A DNA stretch of 64,000 bases from an uncultured Pseudomonadota bacterium. GTDB taxonomy: Bacteria > Myxococcota_A > UBA796 > GCA-2862545. A program made the translations under genes and the position numbers. This document shows, one piece after another, positions 61,703-64,000 of the stretch. The notes below the pieces were generated by a model. The model ran no database searches, was not told the DNA's origin, and saw nothing but the letters and a program-made list of their open reading frames with translations. How positions within the stretch are numbered: position 1 is the stretch's first letter; the number at the start of each line of letters is the position of its first letter. The DNA lies in the NCBI GenBank assembly GCA_903861005.1, contig CAIOSP010000181.1, forward strand, positions 22,960-86,959, given 5' to 3'.

Positions 61703-63037
61703 ATGGTGCTCTACCTCATCGTCACGGGCATGATCATCGTGTTCTTCGTGGCGCCGGCCTGGTTTGCGTTCCGGCGCGAGGAGGCCGAGGCGCGCGTCCT
61801 GCTCGATGAGGCGATGGCGGCGGGCACGCACGAGCCGTCGACGATCTACCCTTGGGTGAACCCGTCGCTTTGTATGGGATCGGGCACCTGCGTCTCGGTC
61901 TGCCCTGAGGACGCCGTGCTCCAGGTGGTCGAGGGCCGCGCCCGGTTGGTCAACGGCTCCGAATGTGTCGGCCACGGCGTCTGCGCGGCGGCCTGCCCCA
62001 CCCAGGCGATCGAGCTGCGCTTTGGCACTGAGCGCCGCGGCGTCGACATCCCCGCGCTCGACAGCGAGTTCCAGACCAACGTGCCCGGCATCTACGTGGT
62101 CGGCGAGCTCGGCGGCATGGGCCTGATCGCCAACGCGGTGCGCCAGGGCGTCGAGGCCGTGGGCTACATCGCGGGGACGCTCCCCAAGCGGGTGGGCGGC
62201 GCGCTCGACATCATCATCGTCGGCGGCGGGCCCGCCGGCATCGGCGCCAGCCTCGAGGCGACCCGCCGCGGCCTGAGCCACGTGGTGATCGAGCAGGATG
62301 AGCTCGGCGGGTCCATCCGCCACTTCCCGCGGCAGAAGATCGTCATGTCCCACGGGCTGACGCTCCCGGGTCTCCCGCCCGTTGCGTCAGCCACCATCAG
62401 CAAGGAGGAGCTGGTCGACCTGCTCCTGAACGCGGCGGCCGAGGCCAAGCTCCCGATCTGCGAGCGCGAGACGGTCCTGAGCGTCAGCCGACTCTCGGAC
62501 GGCGTGTTTGAGGTGCAGACCTCCAAGCGCTTCCCGCGCGCCATGCGCGTGCTCCTCGCGGTCGGTCGTCGAGGATCTCCGAGGAAGCTTGGCGTAGCGG
62601 GCGAGGACCTGTCCAAGGTGGCCTACCGCCTGTTGGACCCCGAGCTGATCCAGCACAGCCACGTGCTGGTGGTGGGCGGTGGAGATTCTGCGATCGAGGC
62701 CGCATGTTCCATCGCAGACTACCCCACGAACCGCGTCACGATCGCCTACCGCGGTGACAACTTTGGTCGTGCGAAGGCGGGCAACCGGGCGCGCCTGGAG
62801 GCCGCGGTGGCGGCGGGGTCGCTTGTGGTGATGTGGAAGAGTGAGGTAAGCTCCATCACGCCAGACCGTGTCTTCCTCACCACGCCCGAAGGTGAGAAGG
62901 TCATCCCCAACGATCTGGTCTTTGTGTTTGCGGGCGGGGTGTTGCCGACCAGCTTCTTGCTGGCGGCGGGGGTTGAGGTGGAGCGGCACTTCGGTGAGCG
63001 CGTCGAGACGCTCGACTCCACCCACGGTCACGAATAA
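61703..63037 (+). CDS. membrane-anchored ferredoxin/flavin/NAD(P) oxidoreductase
   Basis: 444 residues. One N-terminal helix (LYLIVTGMIIVFFVAPAWFA) anchors it. A ferredoxin-like segment has C57-C63-C67-P and C88-C94-C98-P with Ser60 and His91 where the second Cys is usual. A thioredoxin-reductase-like half follows: FAD loop DIIIVGGGPAGIGAS (about 170-184), ELGGSIRHFPRQK and a nucleotide loop VLVVGGGDSAIEAA (about 321-334). There is no redox CXXC pair. It likely takes electrons from NAD(P)H or ferredoxin and passes them to the membrane b-type protein and the cytochromes. Confidence 0.83.
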   Translation: MVLYLIVTGMIIVFFVAPAWFAFRREEAEARVLLDEAMAAGTHEPSTIYPWVNPSLCMGSGTCVSVCPEDAVLQVVEGRARLVNGSECVGHGVCAAACPTQAIELRFGTERRGVDIPALDSEFQTNVPGIYVVGELGGMGLIANAVRQGVEAVGYIAGTLPKRVGGALDIIIVGGGPAGIGASLEATRRGLSHVVIEQDELGGSIRHFPRQKIVMSHGLTLPGLPPVASATISKEELVDLLLNAAAEAKLPICERETVLSVSRLSDGVFEVQTSKRFPRAMRVLLAVGRRGSPRKLGVAGEDLSKVAYRLLDPELIQHSHVLVVGGGDSAIEAACSIADYPTNRVTIAYRGDNFGRAKAGNRARLEAAVAAGSLVVMWKSEVSSITPDRVFLTTPEGEKVIPNDLVFVFAGGVLPTSFLLAAGVEVERHFGERVETLDSTHGHE

Positions 63038-63087
63038 TCTCCGTGTCCGTAAAAGTGGGAAGTTTCGCTTCGGGTTTGCCGCAGGTC

Positions 63088-63096
63088 TGGTAGAAT
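63088..63096 (+). promoter_or_regulatory. extended -10 box just before the last cytochrome gene
   Basis: TGGTAGAAT (63088-63096) matches an extended -10 (TGN-TATAAT). No good -35 lies at the right distance. The expected start point near 63103 is only about four bases before the ATG at 63107, and no ribosome-binding site is seen, so the transcript could be near-leaderless. Confidence 0.45.
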
Positions 63097-63106
63097 CACT
63101 GCACAC

Positions 63107-64000
63107 ATGGCTGTATTCACGACCCATCGCCGCGCCTCCTTCGCTCCAGCTGAGCGGGCCGCGGCCTTGCGCTGGCTCTGGGCTGCCGCGACGCTGGTGA
63201 TGATGGCCTGCGGGGTGCCTGGGACCCCGTCGGGCACCCTCCACAAGGTCGACCTGGGCTGCGCGCACGACACCGCGCCCTGCGTCAGCTGCCACCCGGC
63301 CGACAAGCCGATCGGCCCGTTGGACACGGCGTGCTCGTCCTGCCACACGTCCGACCGACCCGACAGCCACGTCGCGACGCTGACCGTCTGCGAGACCTGC
63401 CACGACTCCTGCGACTGGAAGTCGGTCGAGCACGCCCACCCCGAGGGCTTCGCTGAGGCCGCCGCCCACGGCGTGGAAGCCAACCTGCAGCGCGGCATCA
63501 ACGGCGACTGCCGCACCTGCCACGGCGCGGATCTCAAGGGCGCCACCACCGACAAGGGCTGGTTCGCGGTGGGCTGCGACGACTGCCACACCGAGAAGGG
63601 CCACGCCGACTGGCGGACCGACTGCACGTTCTGCCACGGCGGCACCGATGGCGACGTGGTGGGCGCCCCCCCGCAGGACCTCGACAACGCGGTCGCGGCC
63701 GACGCGCTGTCGTTCAAGGCGCACCGCGCGCACGGCGCCACCGGTGACCACCCCGCGTGGACCTGCACCACCTGCCACGCGTCGCAGACCGACGTGCTGT
63801 CGCCGGGCCACGCGTTCGACGCCACGCCCGGCGCGTCCGAGGTCGACTTCACGGCCGGCACCAGCCCCACCGCGGTCTGGGACGGCGCCACCTGCTCGGA
63901 CGGCTACTGCCACGGCAACGGCCGGGTGAACGGCTCGGTGGCCGACAGTGTCACGCCGATGACCTGCGACAGCTGCCACGGCACCATGGACGCCACGTCG
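63107..64000 (+). CDS. multihaem lipoprotein cytochrome with CXXCH and CX4CH sites (3' end outside window)
   Basis: 298 codons to the right edge. The signal ends LVMMACG, a lipobox. Within the window there are eight CXXCH sites (CVSCH, CSSCH, CETCH, CRTCH, CDDCH, CTFCH, CTTCH, CDSCH) and one CX4CH (CSDGYCH at residues 263-269) followed by CDSCHG, the pattern of the GSu_C4xC__C2xCH family first named in Geobacter. It is probably an outer-membrane, surface-facing cytochrome, the terminal partner of the conduit. It is 69 bp downstream of the oxidoreductase with its own promoter. Confidence 0.87.
   Translation, partial: MAVFTTHRRASFAPAERAAALRWLWAAATLVMMACGVPGTPSGTLHKVDLGCAHDTAPCVSCHPADKPIGPLDTACSSCHTSDRPDSHVATLTVCETCHDSCDWKSVEHAHPEGFAEAAAHGVEANLQRGINGDCRTCHGADLKGATTDKGWFAVGCDDCHTEKGHADWRTDCTFCHGGTDGDVVGAPPQDLDNAVAADALSFKAHRAHGATGDHPAWTCTTCHASQTDVLSPGHAFDATPGASEVDFTAGTSPTAVWDGATCSDGYCHGNGRVNGSVADSVTPMTCDSCHGTMDATS

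Noticed and set aside
1..64000. tRNA, rRNA, CRISPR or insertion sequence
   Set aside because: No cloverleaf, T-loop sequence, repeat-spacer pattern or transposase motif was recognised by eye; a tRNAscan or CRISPR search would settle it.

Overview
The window is very GC-rich, densely coded chromosomal DNA that looks like a Myxococcota or related deltaproteobacterial lineage. This is inferred from four traits: two Hanks-type Ser/Thr kinases, several FHA domains, lipoproteins with VCBS repeats or MopE-type metal-binding motifs, and a protein ending in a MYXO-CTERM-like tail (Cys-rich stretch, hydrophobic helix, Arg cluster). I saw no insertion sequence, phage gene, CRISPR array, tRNA or rRNA. No stretch over 300 bases lacks a gene. 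Genes are often coupled by 4-bp GTGA or ATGA overlaps, and many use GTG or TTG starts.

Layout. 1-4 kb: an SMI1/KNR4-TPR protein cut by the left edge, a small membrane protein, a divergent WYL regulator and two unknown proteins. 4.1-10 kb: ribF-aroE, then a coupled cluster of an FHA protein, a tandem-FHA membrane protein, a repeat protein and an AAA ATPase. 10-14 kb: a housekeeping block rplU-rpmA / obgE-rsfS-rlmH / serC, with a sigma70-like promoter and strong hairpins. 14.1-19 kb: a 1627-residue STAND-like ATPase with a long helical tail and Arg in place of the Walker A Lys. 19-29 kb: a VCBS/ASPIC lipoprotein, an ATP-grasp ligase, a flavin reductase-like protein, a UbiD-family decarboxylase, a TlpA-like thioredoxin, an SpmA-SpmB fusion and a DsbA-like lipoprotein. 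29-41 kb: a kinase-TPR protein, a YdbS/YdbT pair, rlmJ, a MopE/beta-helix lipoprotein, a second kinase, a Cys/Met-metabolism PLP enzyme and an Ala-rich lipoprotein. 41-56 kb: mainly minus-strand genes (OmpA-like, EVE, ComF, FAH, MYXO-CTERM-like, SRAP, and an outer-membrane barrel coupled to a giant lipase-like lipoprotein), then a plus-strand polytopic membrane protein.

The most striking region is 56.5-64 kb. It is a tightly packed plus-strand operon encoding a 27-haem periplasmic c-type cytochrome, a 12-haem lipoprotein cytochrome, a Cys-free outer-membrane barrel candidate, a polytopic membrane protein with paired histidines (b-type cytochrome candidate) and a membrane-anchored ferredoxin/flavin/NAD(P) oxidoreductase. 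A separately promoted multihaem lipoprotein with CXXCH and CX4CH sites follows and runs off the right edge. Together these could form a complete electron path from the cytoplasm across both membranes, that is, a candidate extracellular electron-transfer or metal-respiration conduit. The function is inferred; the haem motifs and gene order are seen directly.
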